NCBI RefSeq assembly: GCF_000346465.2
Contig: NC_034015.1
Coordinates: 15,111,507 to 15,175,506 of the forward strand
Direction: 5' to 3'
DNA length: 64,000 nucleotides
DNA from: Prunus persica
Taxonomy: Eukaryota > Streptophyta > Magnoliopsida > Rosales > Rosaceae
Part shown: positions 11,124-23,103 of the stretch, piece by piece
Position numbering within the stretch: position 1 is the first letter of the stretch
How the letters are laid out: each line of letters starts with the position of its first letter
Program-made: the position numbers and the translations under genes
The notes under the pieces: generated by a model
Seen by the model: only the letters and a program-made list of their open reading frames with translations
What the model was told of the DNA's origin: nothing
The model's database searches: none

Positions 11124-12182
11124 CGCAAATATAATACAAATAGCAGTACTTTGGTGGAGAGTCACCTATATATGAAAAGATGTGTTATGAGCATTTGTCA
11201 TTAACATAAGTTTATAAGGAATTTTTCTTAATTTGATTTTGAGTTTGAGGTGGAGAGTAAACTTCCTTTAGAAATCACCACCACCTAATATATGCCAAGG
11301 TCATTTCGTATAAAAAATATATATGGCGAGACAACAATTTGCAAAAGAAAAATACTTTTGATAGTATTAGTGATGATGATACTCTCTCAATAATGATAGA
11401 ATAGAATATTAGTTTTTAGCTTGTCAGGAACATAATCTTCTACGTACTGTGTCTCAATCTCCATTTTCTCTGAAATGATTCCTGTTTGTCGGTCTTTTGT
11501 AAATATACATTCAGAAATAGAACAGAAATTAAAGCACCTATACCACGTGAAAACTGAAACACTTTGGAAAAGGTCATCGCCAGGCCAATGAAACATTCAT
11601 TCCAAATAAAAAGCTCATATATTCCATTCATATGAGATTTCATTCGAATTTGAGATTATTAGTCTGTAAATTAAGATCCGAGCGAAATAATTAAAAAAGG
11701 GTTGCCAAATTTGTTATATTCCTATGTTTGGCAGTTGGGTTTGATCCATATGTTGCTACCAATAATTTAAGAAAAAGAGCCAAGACCATGCTTTTTATTT
11801 TTAAAAATTTTGTTTTCCAAGCCTGTACTACTTTCGTTTTTGTTCATTTTCGTCGAAGTCTCTGAGAAGTTGTGCAAGTTGTACTCATTTTGCACGCACG
11901 TTGTTTACTAGTACAGTGGGGTCAAATGAGTACAAAAGTGTCTTTGCCATCCTGAAAAAGAAGAAATAGTCTTGTCCCATCCAAATTTGTGGAGTTCGTC
12001 CACTAAAAAAAGGATAATAAAGAAAAGATTCCACGCAATAATTCATATACCTTTCCTTGAAGTGAACGCGTGAGTCAAAGAAGTGTAAAGAAGAGCATGC
12101 TACAATTATTTGCAGGGATAAATAGTAACTCTATCTAGCTATATATGCTACAATTATTGTACGTATGAGAGTAAACTTTAGC
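11124..12182. other. intergenic region upstream of lipase 2
   Basis: No gene is seen. The sequence is AT-rich. The last part, including CGCGTGAGTCAAAGAAGTGTAAAG style sequence near 12.07 kb, is distantly like the upstream regions of the other lipase copies, so it is probably old promoter sequence of this family. Confidence 0.5.
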
Positions 12183-12192
12183 TATATTTAAA
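12183..12192 (+). promoter_or_regulatory. probable TATA box of lipase gene 2
   Basis: TATATTTAAA precedes CTAGTTCTAACTTGGTTGAGAGCACTG, which aligns with the sequence after the TATA box of copies 1 and 4. It is only about 33 bp from the ATG because roughly 50 bp of leader present in the other copies is missing here. Confidence 0.5.
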
Positions 12193-12224
12193 CTAGTTCT
12201 AACTTGGTTGAGAGCACTGAAATC

Positions 12225-14304
12225 ATGGCTTGTGACAAGGGATTTTCTTGCACCTACATGCTCTTGGAACCCAAAGATGTGGGTTTCTTTGATCTGATTC
12301 ACATCTTGTTTTCCAACAACTTAGGGAGAAGGAGGTTTGTCGATTCTTCTGAGGAGACTGAGGATGACTTTGAGCGCAGATGGCTCATATTTCTCTCTAT
12401 TGTCGTGCAAAAGTTGCTTCAGTTTGTGGCAAAGCCAATGGCAACTATTGGATGGGGGATCGAAATGTGCTTGAATCTTATCTCAAGTAATCAAAGCTTG
12501 GTCGGGCTGATCCTAAATTTTCTGCGAGGTATAAGTTTGCTTCCTTCTCATGCATTAACAAGTATTATCATTAATTGTTAAATTTACAGAAATTAATTCA
12601 ATCTGTGCTGGACTATATTTATATGGAGATTATATTGGATAATGTTTATACGTACAGGTAAGGTTATAATACCAGATAAAGACTCAAGAACATTCTTGTC
12701 GTTTATTGGGAATTTGGACAAGCGAGTAGAGCTAGACAAAAGCATCAAACATGGAGATGGCAGGTACAATGCAGCACTTAGTATGATGGCGTCTAAAATA
12801 TCATATGAGAACGCATTCTACATCCGAACTACGGTCGACCAACACTGGAAGGTATGTCGGAATTTACAACTTTAATTAGGTTTAATAATACTAGAATTTT
12901 AATTGCAAAACTCACACCTGCTTTTTGTTTTGTTTTTCCCTTTTTCTGGCAGATGGAGTTCTTGGGCTCTTACGACTTCTGGAATGGTAAGAACTAAACT
13001 CAAATTGAAAAGAATTAAAATTAAATCCCACACATATATCGACATAGGATAATGTTTAATCAGTCTAACAAGTAATTTAGGTAAAAGCAACATAATTAAC
13101 ATATCAGAATGTTCGATAATTTCCATATAACATTTGCACATGATATAGCACATGCGTAAATATATGCGTAGGTATATGATCGGTTACATAAAAACTAACT
13201 GAAATCATTATTATCTTGGCAGATTATCAAGGAAAAGCTACAACACAAGCCTTTATGCTTCGTGACAAAAGTGATGACCATGACACTATTGTTGTGGCCT
13301 TTAGAGGCACCGAACCGTTTGATGCGGATGCATGGTGCTCTGACTTTGACATCTCTTGGTATCAACTCAAAGGGGTTGGAAGGATCCATGGCGGCTTCAT
13401 GAAATCTCTAGGTTTACAAAAGAATGTTGGTTGGCCTGAGCCAGAGGAAGTCAAACAAGATGATAGCCGCCCAGCCTTAGCTTACTATGCCATTAGGGAT
13501 ATGCTAGAGAAACTCCTGCTTGAAAATGACAAAGCAAGATTTATAATAACTGGGCACAGTTTAGGTGGGGCTCTAGCAATTCTCTTTCCGGCACTCTTAA
13601 CATTTCACAAGGGAAGAGATTCAGATTTGCTGCTGGAGAGGTTGGAGGGAGTTTACACATTTGGGCAACCTAGAGTTGGAGATAAGGATTTTGGGCAATA
13701 CATGGAAAAGAAAATGATAGAGCATAAGATTAAGTATTTTAGGTTTGTTTATGGTAATGACATGGTGCCAAGGCTGCCTTATGATGACAAGGCTCTAATG
13801 TTCAAGCACTTTGGGACTTGCCTCTACTATAATAGGAAATATGAAGTTCAGGTAACAACTGCTTTTCTCTTATCAAATTCAAGTAATGTTAAAGGAATCA
13901 CATTTGTAGATTGCATATCGTAAGACCCCACTTGTAGGGGTGGGTCGTGCGTCTAGCTATTTATATGATTCACCAATGTGGTACAAATAATTTTACGTCT
14001 AAAAGAGACGCGCCTTAATTAACTTCCACAATATGTACAGGTTGTTCCAGAGGAGCCAAACAAGAACTACTTCTCGCCAAAAAGGACAATTCCCATGATG
14101 ATAAATGCTTTTGGAGAGTTGATAAGAAGTTTCACCATTCCAGATAAGTTGGGACCAAACTACAAAGAAGGGCTCTTATTCAAAATGTTTAGGCTAATAG
14201 GTTTGGTCATGCCAGGCGCATCAGCACATTGTCCCCAAGATTATGTAAATTCCACCAGATTGGGATCCTCTCATGTGTTCCTCCCACCCAAGCATTATCT
14301 ATGA
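12225..14304 (+). CDS. class 3 triacylglycerol lipase, OBL1-like, copy 2
   Basis: Exons 12225-12528, 12658-12851, 12953-12986, 13223-13851 and 14041-14304; the exon lengths are identical to those of copy 1 (304, 194, 34, 629 and 264 nt), giving 474 residues. Catalytic Ser290 sits in GHSLGGALA, the acidic residue in GNDMVPRLP, and the histidine in AHCPQDYVN. The hydrophobic segment follows [15 protein letters not shown]. An in-frame ATG seven codons upstream (12204) exists, but MACDKGF aligns with the other copies, so 12225 is preferred. Role as for copy 1: hydrolysis of acylglycerols, probably at lipid droplets. High similarity of exons and even of intron 4 to copies 1 and 4 points to recent duplication or gene conversion. 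Confidence 0.9.
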
Positions 14305-14504
14305 ACTCCTGCCAACGATTGTGAGGAGGATTTCAGTTGTAATCAATTTCAAGTTCCATATTATTTTTAATCTTTTTAAATATATATTGTATTTATTGAT
14401 TAATGCTTAAATAAACCTATGGTTCTTCCAAATATATCGAAATTCAAATTATTTTCATCCAAATACATTATATAGTAGGTTAACTGATGCCTTAGTGAAG
14501 CCAC

Positions 14505-16200
14505 ATAATAGATTGTTATCAAACAAACGACAAGAATCATAGTAGCATGGGAATTGTCTCAGTTATAAATTCCCACTTGGAGTCAATTTTAACCCAAGTG
14601 GTGTGATCAGTGGGGGCAGCTGCCCACTTTGAATAAACCTTTAGCCCTAGTGTTGTCGTTTATCCTCTCATATATAATCAATAAACTATCTTTAATTAAT
14701 TAATAATTGATGCCCAAACACCACGTCAAGTCAAGAAACCAACTTCTTTTTTAATTTGTTTTAGTTTTATTATCTCATTTTACAATTTAAATACAATTTT
14801 GTTATGAAAATAAGTTAAAAAGTAAATGGTTCAACATAAAAAATGAGTATAAGATGACTAATCACATAAAAAATGGAACAGAATTATCAACTTTTAGAAT
14901 CTGATCAGGGGTTAAAGAAAGTAGGACAGATTAATTAATAATTTTCTACTACTTTTCTACGATGATTCGTAGAAAGAATTTAAGGAGATCCAAAAGAAGA
15001 CGGTGGACTACTTCTTTTGCTTGCTCTTTGTATTTGACGTTGACTAGTAAAATAAAATTTAAAGTAATATGAAAAATTCTTGCTTTATTTTTCTGATATC
15101 TTGTTCACACATTGCTATCTTCTTCTTATTTTTGTTTTTGTTTTTGTTTTTCTTTTTAACTCGTCTGGTGAGTTGGATTATATAGTTGAATATGATTTAT
15201 AATATTAGTCAAATATTTGGTGGCCTAAAAACAATATAAATTGATTATGTCTAATCCTACTTAGCTAAAAATAGTAGGGTTATGAGAGCACTTCCACTCC
15301 TATAGGCAAAGACAAGGTAAGGGTTATCACTAATCACATGAATAGTGGCAGCCCTTGCAATTTTGTTTCTACCCTTATATGCTAAGGCAAAAGCAATTAC
15401 TATTCACATGAGATATGAGGAGATAAATTTGTATAGAGTTTTTGGTGTGGAAGTAAAGAATATGGCTAGGTATGTATTTTTTTCTATTTTTTTTGGTTGC
15501 TGACGTCAGTATTGTGTCATTTTGACCAGGGAGCAGCTTAGGCTAAACTTGTCTGTGGGCTCGTGGGATCCACCCTTTGCCCAGGCTGGAGTTGGCGCGG
15601 TGGAGTTGTATTATGGCCATTGGGCCCCCTCCTGCCTGGATTGAAGATGTGCGCTGGAAGTGCTCTGAATCCTGCTAAAAGGTTGAGATTAAGTTGGATT
15701 GGGTTATATCTAATCCTACTAAGCCATGTTATAACACATTTCAATTAATCCAACCTCTTAATAATGTGTAGTACCAAACACATACTTAAATTAGTGACAT
15801 CATTTCTAATCTGATGCAATCCAATTCTACCCTACTATCCAATCCAATCTAAATAATATTAAAAAAAAGGCCAGGAATAATTGGTAGGTGTGCATTTCCT
15901 TCGAAGCCTCTGACAAGTTTCTAAGTAGATAATACAAGGAAGGGCCTTACTGTAGAGTGATGAGGAATATATGCGGGGTCAAATGAAGGCAACCTTGTAA
16001 AGTCTTGGTCATTCCTGATAAATAAAGAAAAAATATCATTGTCCCACAAAAGAGAAGACTCCACACTACTAGTTTCACAAAACTTATTTTAAGTTTACGC
16101 GTCAAAGAATTCTAAAAAGGGACTTGGCCATTTGACATCTAACCACCACAGCTGATACTGCAAGTACTTCTAATGTGGTTGGCTCTGAAAGTAGCTTTCA
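14505..16200 (+). repeat. duplicated lipase upstream region without its gene
   Basis: This segment matches 25018-26390, the region in front of lipase 4, over its whole length except for a 380-bp MITE found only here. Shared landmarks are GTGGGGGCAGCTGCCCACTT, AGTAGGACAGATTAAT and GCCAGGAATAATTGGTAG. In the lipase 4 copy, GCAAGTACT is followed by a TATA box; here (16161-16170) the run goes from GCAAGTACT straight into TCTAATGTGG, so about 14 bp including the TATA box are gone. No lipase start follows; the sequence passes into the separate upstream region of copy 3. Confidence 0.85.
15286..15665. mobile_element. PIF/Harbinger-like MITE with 3-bp target duplication
   Basis: Terminal inverted repeats GAGCACTTCCA and TGGAAGTGCTC bound a 380-bp insert with TGA on each side (15283-15285 and 15666-15668). 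The paralogous segment at about 25822-25840 reads GGATTATGAATCC with a single TGA, which is the empty site. A 3-bp duplication and GAGCA-type ends fit the Tourist/PIF-Harbinger group. It has no coding capacity. Confidence 0.85.
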
Positions 16201-17196
16201 CAAAAGGCAATTCTTTAGTCATCTCTCGAAGGCTCTCTTGTTTGGGTTAAAATCTTATGTCACATATGTCCTCAAATGGGGACTAGGGTGAAGCCATATA
16301 CGTACCTTTAGAAGTGATGGTTGATATAAGGAAAAAAAAAAAAAAAACCTGCTGGAGGAAAAATGTTATTGGTAATTGAATTACAGCAAATATGTTGAAA
16401 ATATATCCAGCACAATAAATGGAGACAACTCAAATAGCGCATCAAATTTTAAGTGGCGTTATTTTAGAGATCTGCAAAATATAAAACATGACACAAGAAA
16501 CTTGATTACGTAATGTGCTTGGACTTAGTCTAATGATTTCAAAGCAAGAAAAAAATGGATTTGAAAGGTAAAAATCAAAACGTTTCTTGCAAAACGTGAG
16601 TGATAGCTTAGTCTTTACACGACAGAGTGACGTAGCAAAGCATTATAAATATTGATCAGAGCATGACCCTGAAACAACACCAAAAAGAAGTCTTAACACC
16701 ATTAGGCCTGCCCTCTTTTGCTTCTGAAACTATGGCTGCCTACGAATTTTGCAGTAACTTTCTGGTGCTGAGACCAAACAAAGCGAATCCAATCAAGCTC
16801 TTACGCTTCTTATGGTCTGGCTACATAACAGACGGAGCAGATGCTATGATAGAGTGCCCAAAGAGGGAGCAGGAAGAAAATCGCAAACATAAAGTGGTTA
16901 TCTTTCTGTCTCTCTTAGTGCAAATGATTTTGTTATGGATCGCCAAACCCTTGAGATGTATTGGTTCAGCGTTCGAGTGGCTTCTAAACCTTCCCTCTAG
17001 TAACCAAAACTGGCTTGGGCTTATTCATAATGTTTTACACGGTTAGTCGTCCCGAAGTCCCATATCTGCATGTTATTGCTTTGCATGCAACTGTCTCATC
17101 ATTTTTTTCTTCCCTTTTTTGTACTGAAAATTGCATGTAATCTACCACAAAGAATACTTTGCATTGACCACATGATTTACCACAAAGAATAGCTAT

Positions 17197-17384
17197 TTGA
17201 CCACCTCTCTAATAGGGAGGAAAAAACTTATGTGGGTATGTTCTTGTCACATGATGTTGTAGAGTGGCAAAATAACATCATGTGACAAGAAAAAACTTAC
17301 GTAGGTTTGTTTTGTTAATTAGATTATTTAACCGCTTTATAAAACAAACCCACATAAGTATTTTTCTCTTAATAATAAGAGGTA
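17197..17384. mobile_element. MITE-like imperfect palindrome in intron 1 of lipase copy 3
   Basis: The segment begins ACCTCTCTAATAGGGAGG and ends CTTAATAATAAGAGGT, inverted relative to each other. Inside, TTCTTGTCACATGATGTT (about 17247-17264) is followed by AACATCATGTGACAAGAA (about 17273-17290), a strong hairpin. It is non-coding. Confidence 0.6.
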
Positions 17385-17839
17385 AGACATATATAACTAG
17401 ATTCATCTCTATTAAAGTAGAGTAAATATTCATTTAAAAAATATATATTATTATACAAACTTAATTATAATATATATAACATGGATTTTGTTATATAGTG
17501 TTGTCCATGAAAAGATTAATTATTTGCGAAATGGAACGAATCATTGCCGTACAGGTAATCTAAAGCAAGATAGAGAATCGCCAAATTTCATGTCAGCTAT
17601 TGGACATACAGACAAGCGAGTGAAGTTGGACAAGACCATAAGCCGGAAAGATAGCAAATATTATGGAGCACTCTCTGCCATGGCTGCTAAAATAGCGTAT
17701 GAGAACGAAGCCTTCATTAAAAACACAGTGGAAAATCATTGGAAGGTAGAATTACTCTTATATTAAGAATACGTATATCAATTGCGCAAAGACAATAATC
17801 TTATAATTGATCTTGTAAGAATGTTCATATCTAACAATA

Positions 17840-18066
17840 TGTTGTAAATTAAAGAGATTATGGAGAGAATTGAGATAGAGAGAAGGCATAGAAGCCTGAT
17901 ATTTCATTGAATGTTTTCTGTCTCCCTTTGCAGGCAAGAGGGTTGCCTATTTATAGGCATGTTAAATGGCACCCGTGAATAAAAGAGAAGACATAATGAT
18001 GTTTCTACCCAATTATCACTGTTCACCTTTTGACTATGTGGGCTTCACCCATTCTACTTTACAACA
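17840..18066 (-). repeat. 3' LTR of the 6.9-kb element
   Basis: 227-bp repeat, partner at 24533-24759; only one difference noted (GACTATGTG here, GACTATGTA there). It has terminal TGTTGTAAA/TTTACAACA inverted ends. Confidence 0.95.
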
Positions 18067-18100
18067 CTCCCCCTTGGAGACCACATGTCCCTAGATTGGT

Positions 18101-18716
18101 TGCCTCATTAAAACCTTGCTTGGAAAAACCCAGTGGGAAAAAACCTAAGCGAAGGAAAAAGAGTACAACTTTATTTGGGACATAAAGGTAATACGCTCAT
18201 GTTGCCTCGTTAAAACCTTGCTAGGAAAAACCCGGTGGGGAAAAACCCTAGTTGAAGGAAAAAGAGTACAACGCGCATATGTCCTGTGTTAGAGGACTCT
18301 TGAATGCTCCCCCTGATTTTGCATGCTCCAACTTGATTTCTTGCAGAGTTGTCGTAAGCCGATGCTATGCATTAACTTTTGGAATGTACATTTCGGCAAT
18401 GATTTAGTGAAGAGATCTGCCAGGTTATCGCTTGAGCGGATTTGTCTGACTTTGATTTCTTGACTCTTCTGGAGCTCGTGTGTATAGAAAAACTTTGGTG
18501 ATATGTGCTTAGTCCTGTCACCCTTGATATGTGTATAGAAAAACCTTGCCAGTAAAAACCCAGTGGGACAAAAAACTGTTCGAAGGGAAAAAGAGTACAT
18601 AACCATGTGTAACATAAAATTCTGTGTATATTGACATGCGTGTGACACTGCCTCGTTAAAACCTTGCCAGGAAAAATTCAATGGGATAAAAACCTGGACG
18701 AAGGAAAAAGAGTACA
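18101..18716 (-). repeat. four copies of a 63-70-bp repeat near the 3' LTR
   Basis: Copies at 18101-18169, 18202-18272, 18538-18600 and 18649-18716 share TTAAAACCTTG, GGAAAAACCCAGTGGG and GAAGGAAAAAGAGTACA. Copies 1-2 and 3-4 lie in pairs with the RNase H scrap between them. The same motif is familiar from the 3' region of many plant Copia elements; its role is unknown. Confidence 0.85.
18340..18519 (-). pseudogene. Copia RNase H C-terminal remnant
   Basis: The minus strand encodes KHISPKFFYTHELQ and RSSDNLADLFTKSLP followed by LMHSIGLRQL, the typical end of Copia polyproteins. Both sides run into repeat sequence, so it is an isolated scrap. It identifies the lineage from which the non-autonomous element was derived. 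Confidence 0.88.
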
Positions 18717-21241
18717 GTGTGAAAAGGTATTTATTGACAGCACGCTCCCCCCCTGATGAATATCTCCCCCTGAAAACTTCATGACTAGCTTTTTCCAGTA
18801 AGCGACCATAGAGATTTTCAGAGTCCGCATATCTAATAATACTTGGGCTATTTATAAGTTCACTCAAAAATATGCCCGTATATGGTGTTATGCTTAGATA
18901 GCATCAAATATGCCTCACATCATCCCAAAATGATGGTGATGGAGTTGAGCTCTATCTGGAAAATACGATGTACGGTCCAATATACTTCCGGAAAATCCTG
19001 AAAGTGTCCAACGGATAATCATCATAAAAATGCTTCAATACTTTCTTAGTATAAGCGAGAATCTCGTTGGCATAATGCTCGATCTTTGAGTCGAGACAAA
19101 TATTTCTTAAGTTCTTCAGAAGCTTGAATGTGTTGCAAACATATTATAATCAATGTACTCACTGAGGCAATTTATGCACATTAGTATTGAGTACAGATTT
19201 TGTGCTTCAGGCACATGTCCTTCAGGGACTCGCTTCATGCAATTTCAATCCTTTCAAGGATTTTGTTTAAAGGGATTAAACTTTATGACACATTATATAG
19301 CTTTTACCCAGCTATTTATACATCTTTAGGGAATCGCTTCTGGCGATATGCTCCGTGCATTTAATAACCCTTAAAGATAACATGTTGGTCTCCGTAAATG
19401 TGCAATAAGGAGGCACAATAGAATCTGTAAATATGGAGAAAACCCAACATTCCTTGTTTCTGCCAGAAACACTGTGTCATACAAAGTAGGTATATTCCCT
19501 TTTATTCCGAACACTCAAGTATAAATTTCAGTATTAACATCTTTTGGGGTTCGTACTGTGGGTTTGTTCGTTCACGTTCATTCTCACCTATAATGGAATT
19601 GCCTCATTCCATTTTGGCCAATAATATTGTCGACATTTAATAATTGAACGTAGTTCTAATCAACACAGCCCATTGATGATTTGAGTAGCTACTCCAAAAC
19701 TAAAAATTGTCATTCATGAATTCATGATCCCACCATTCTCATTTGCATGTGCATGCATCAATTATAAGCATTTCTTTGCTTTTGGGTACCCAAGCCATTT
19801 CAGGGGGCTTTTATTATGTAAGAATGTGGATTATAACCTCCAATGGAGCGTTATTTTACAGTAGGGCGTGGATATTCTCCATTTAGGGAGTTGGAACATT
19901 TAGAACCCATATATTTGTCATGCTGCAGGCATGCCACAGATTAATACATACATGTCAATTAATTTATGGGACTTTAACCCATATAATTTGCTACGCATTA
20001 GGCGTGCATAATATCAATATTGACATGTTAAAGGATTGTCCTTTCGGGACTTCAATCCACATCATTTGCTACGCAACAGGCGTGCATCATATTGATCACT
20101 GCTATACCCATATTCTGTTCTTATGAGACTTTAATATGTGCAGTGTATTATCAATGTATCCAACTTGCAATCTGTAAAATTTGCGTTAATAATTCATGGA
20201 TACATACAAGCCATTCTTTTGGAACGGACTTATCTCCCTATTTGGTTACCTTTCAAGATAAAATATCAAATAAGTATATAAGCATAAAACAACACAAGTA
20301 TTGCTTACATCCTTAGGTGGGAGAAACTTTTCTCAAGTATCATTCAAGCTCGTATCGGCCCAGTAAATATAATGTAGCGCTTGATGATCTAGTTATATCC
20401 TGCAAGAGCAAAAATCACAACTCTTTTGCCTCTGTTAAAACAAATAACCCTCAGAGTTAGGATCACTTCATGGACTCTTTCTTCAGATGTTCATTCTAAA
20501 GGAATAAAGTCTCTTATGAACAGAGAGTTACAAAAAGAGAAAAAATGCAAAAAAAATGTGATATTGATTGCAAGGTAAGGTAAGCAATCAGGGAAAGAAG
20601 CTGGTGGGAGCGGACAATAAGCTCTCATTTCTCCTAGTCTAGAAGGACTTCCGGAGATTAGAGCATAAGATCGCCTTCACAGTTTCCTGATGTAGCAGAA
20701 ACGTGATCAGGGATAGTCTCGCTTCCTTAATAGATGATCAGAGATAGTCTTGCTTCTCGGGCATATTGAGTGATCACTGATAAGAAAAATAAGTAGATAT
20801 CGCATCACTAGGTATGGAGAAAACTGGATGTCTTCTGCAAAGAAAATTTTGTTAGTAACACATTTATACACAAATATGAGGAATAGATAGAACCGGTGAA
20901 TTTCAAATTAACCATAGGAAAATTGCGAGATTCTCGGAGTGCTTTTGAAAAAATAGCTCCGTGAAATCCGCAAAGCAAGATCGGCTTTGACGAAAATAAT
21001 ACTTGGAAACGCCGAAAGTGCCGACAAACATTAATGGAGGCCGTGTGAAGTTTTGGAATCTGAAAAAGAAAGGAGAATATGGGGATCTTAGATAATATTG
21101 GGATCCTGGAAACTGTAGCCATATTTTATCCTATAGATATTGCCTTTGCAAAACTTGATTAGAGCAACTGCATTTCAACTCAACTTCCTTTATTTTCTGA
21201 AACTTTAGTTTTTCTAAGACTTTCTTCGAAACCTTCTTAAA

Positions 21242-21793
21242 ATGGCTTCCTATTCTTCCAGCCCAAATTATTTCAATTTAAATGATGCTCCCACAACAAC
21301 CAGTGACGCCAAAGTTTGGCGTCCCTCCTTTGTATCCCAAAATCGTCATCTCACAGTTAATGATTCTGTGATGATGAATGATGCTACTGCTGTCATAGTA
21401 GTTAGGAATTTCATTACTCCAATGGATGAAATGCTGTTAACAGGGAGGTCTGAGGAAGAGGCTATTGATGACTCAATGGCTTCTAGCATTCAGAGTGCTG
21501 CTTCTGTTTCTAACATGGCTGATCGTTTGCGTGCTAGAGCAAACGAGGTTCAGAAGCTAACAACTGAAAATTCGTTTCTTCAAAGGATGCTTCATGAGTC
21601 TCAACAGGAGGTTGAGAAACTTAAAGGAGAGAATAATGCCTTGTTGAAACTGGTGAGTTCGTACTCCGTTGATACACTGAGAAGGCTAGACATGCTGCAG
21701 GTCTCCAATGAAAGAATTTTGGGAGACCACGAGAGGCTTATGGCTAAGCTTAAGAGGCGTCGTCCTCTTCCGTCAGAGGCTTCCAGAACATGA
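21242..21793 (+). CDS. coiled-coil protein encoded antisense within the LTR element
   Basis: An intact 183-codon frame on the strand opposite to the element's own orientation. Residues 1-90 are polar with no motif I recognise (MASYSSSPNYFNLND at the start, AVIVVRNFITPMDEMLL near 50-66). Residues 92-170 form a heptad-rich, charged coiled coil (ENSFLQRMLHESQQEVEKLK, then LLKLVSSYSVDTLRRLDML), and the end is basic (AKLKRRRPLP). No zinc knuckle, protease or polymerase motif is present. The stretch after the stop is AT-rich. I have a vague memory of similar proteins annotated as uncharacterised in Rosaceae and other plants, which would fit an element-borne gene, but I cannot confirm it. Function unknown; dimerisation is inferred from the coiled coil. 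Confidence 0.7.
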   Translation: MASYSSSPNYFNLNDAPTTTSDAKVWRPSFVSQNRHLTVNDSVMMNDATAVIVVRNFITPMDEMLLTGRSEEEAIDDSMASSIQSAASVSNMADRLRARANEVQKLTTENSFLQRMLHESQQEVEKLKGENNALLKLVSSYSVDTLRRLDMLQVSNERILGDHERLMAKLKRRRPLPSEASRT

Positions 21794-22451
21794 TGTAATT
21801 TTATAGATTTTACAGGGCCTGCACCTTCATTGCAGGTGGAAAAATCTATATGTTGTATGCTCCTTTCCTGTTATAATAATTGCACACATTCTTAAATTTG
21901 CATCTGTGGTTTTTATGTCTTTTCAAAATGACGGTTTGGAACCTTGTGCCTTATAGGTTCAAATAACCACATCGACTCTCTCAAATTTCATATTTCAACG
22001 TATGGGAGCCCGAAACTTTTGGCCTGGTCTAAACACAAACTCAGAATTTATTCTCCCTTTTCAAATGGACATGAAATATGAATTGAGTAAAAGCCACGAT
22101 AATATTGTAATATAGTAGTGAAGAGCATTAACTACTATATACCCACAAACTCAAGTTCGGGATCTCTCATACATTTGGATCCATGGGCTTCCAGCCCAGA
22201 TATAACAAAATATGTGGGGAGCCTCAATTCATCATTTGAGGTTTATACTGATATTATCCATTTCACGGTGTATTCTTAACAACCGGAATTCACAAAATAT
22301 ATTTCTTCCTTGAGGTGTCGATTATAACATAATCAAACTTTATTAAATTCATCATTTTCTTATGTCAAAGAAATATGTGGCGTACCACAATCTGTAATAA
22401 TACCTCAAGGGTTGTCCATTTAACTGTTGGAACTTTAGGTTCTCAACACTG

Positions 22452-22568
22452 TTAGATTTTAAACTTCAGGCCAAAATCACATATTCTCATGGTATGGACA
22501 TTCAATCCCCTTAGATTTTGAACTTCGGGCCAAAATCACATATTCTCATGGTATGGACATTTTTACAA
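22452..22568. repeat. 59-bp direct tandem duplication
   Basis: Two adjacent units start TTAGATTTT at 22452 and 22511 and share GCCAAAATCACATATTCTC and ATGGTATGGACAT. They differ at a few bases. They lie within the non-coding interior of the LTR element. Confidence 0.85.
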
Positions 22569-23103
22569 TTTTCTGTACATATTTCTGGACTTCAAGCCCT
22601 TACATAATTGTCCATGTTTTGAGGAACTTCTGGCATCTCATTTAATTGCTCATCCATGAGTTTAAGGAACTGCAGGTTCCCTTTTGAATATAGTGACGGT
22701 TTACCCAAAATGGTTAATATTTATGCATACGTCACTATTCATGTATACGGTACTATTCATCAAGTCATGAATACGTATCTATTCATGTGTACAGTACATT
22801 TGCCAGTACAGTTATTATTCATGTGTACGGCACTTTTAACCAATACGGTACTGTTACATCATCAAGGAACTCTAGGTCCTTATTTACATGTCAAGGATCA
22901 AGGATCTTCAAGTTCGATCTCTTGTTTACAAGTATAGTACTGGAGAGACTGCCAGCTCTCATATCATTATCATCATCAAGGATTTTCAGGTCCTGATGTA
23001 ATTGTATGATGAGGATCAAGGAACTTCTGGTCCTGATCTGCATACTGTAAAAACTCATCATACAGCACAATTAATCCATAAAATAAATTGCTGATAAATA
23101 AAT

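Noticed and set aside
16663..16731. Upstream in-frame ATG as the start of lipase copy 3
   Set aside because: All family members start at the MA(C/A)-type methionine; the upstream ATG is in the leader and is out of register with the relic at 32515.
18101..18716. CRISPR-like array from the spaced 63-70-bp repeats
   Set aside because: Repeats are long, imperfect and unevenly spaced inside a plant LTR element, so this is not a CRISPR array.
20808..21122. 104-codon minus-strand frame ahead of the coiled-coil ORF
   Set aside because: No motif, low-complexity composition, and no sign of conservation; it may be promoter sequence of the coiled-coil ORF.
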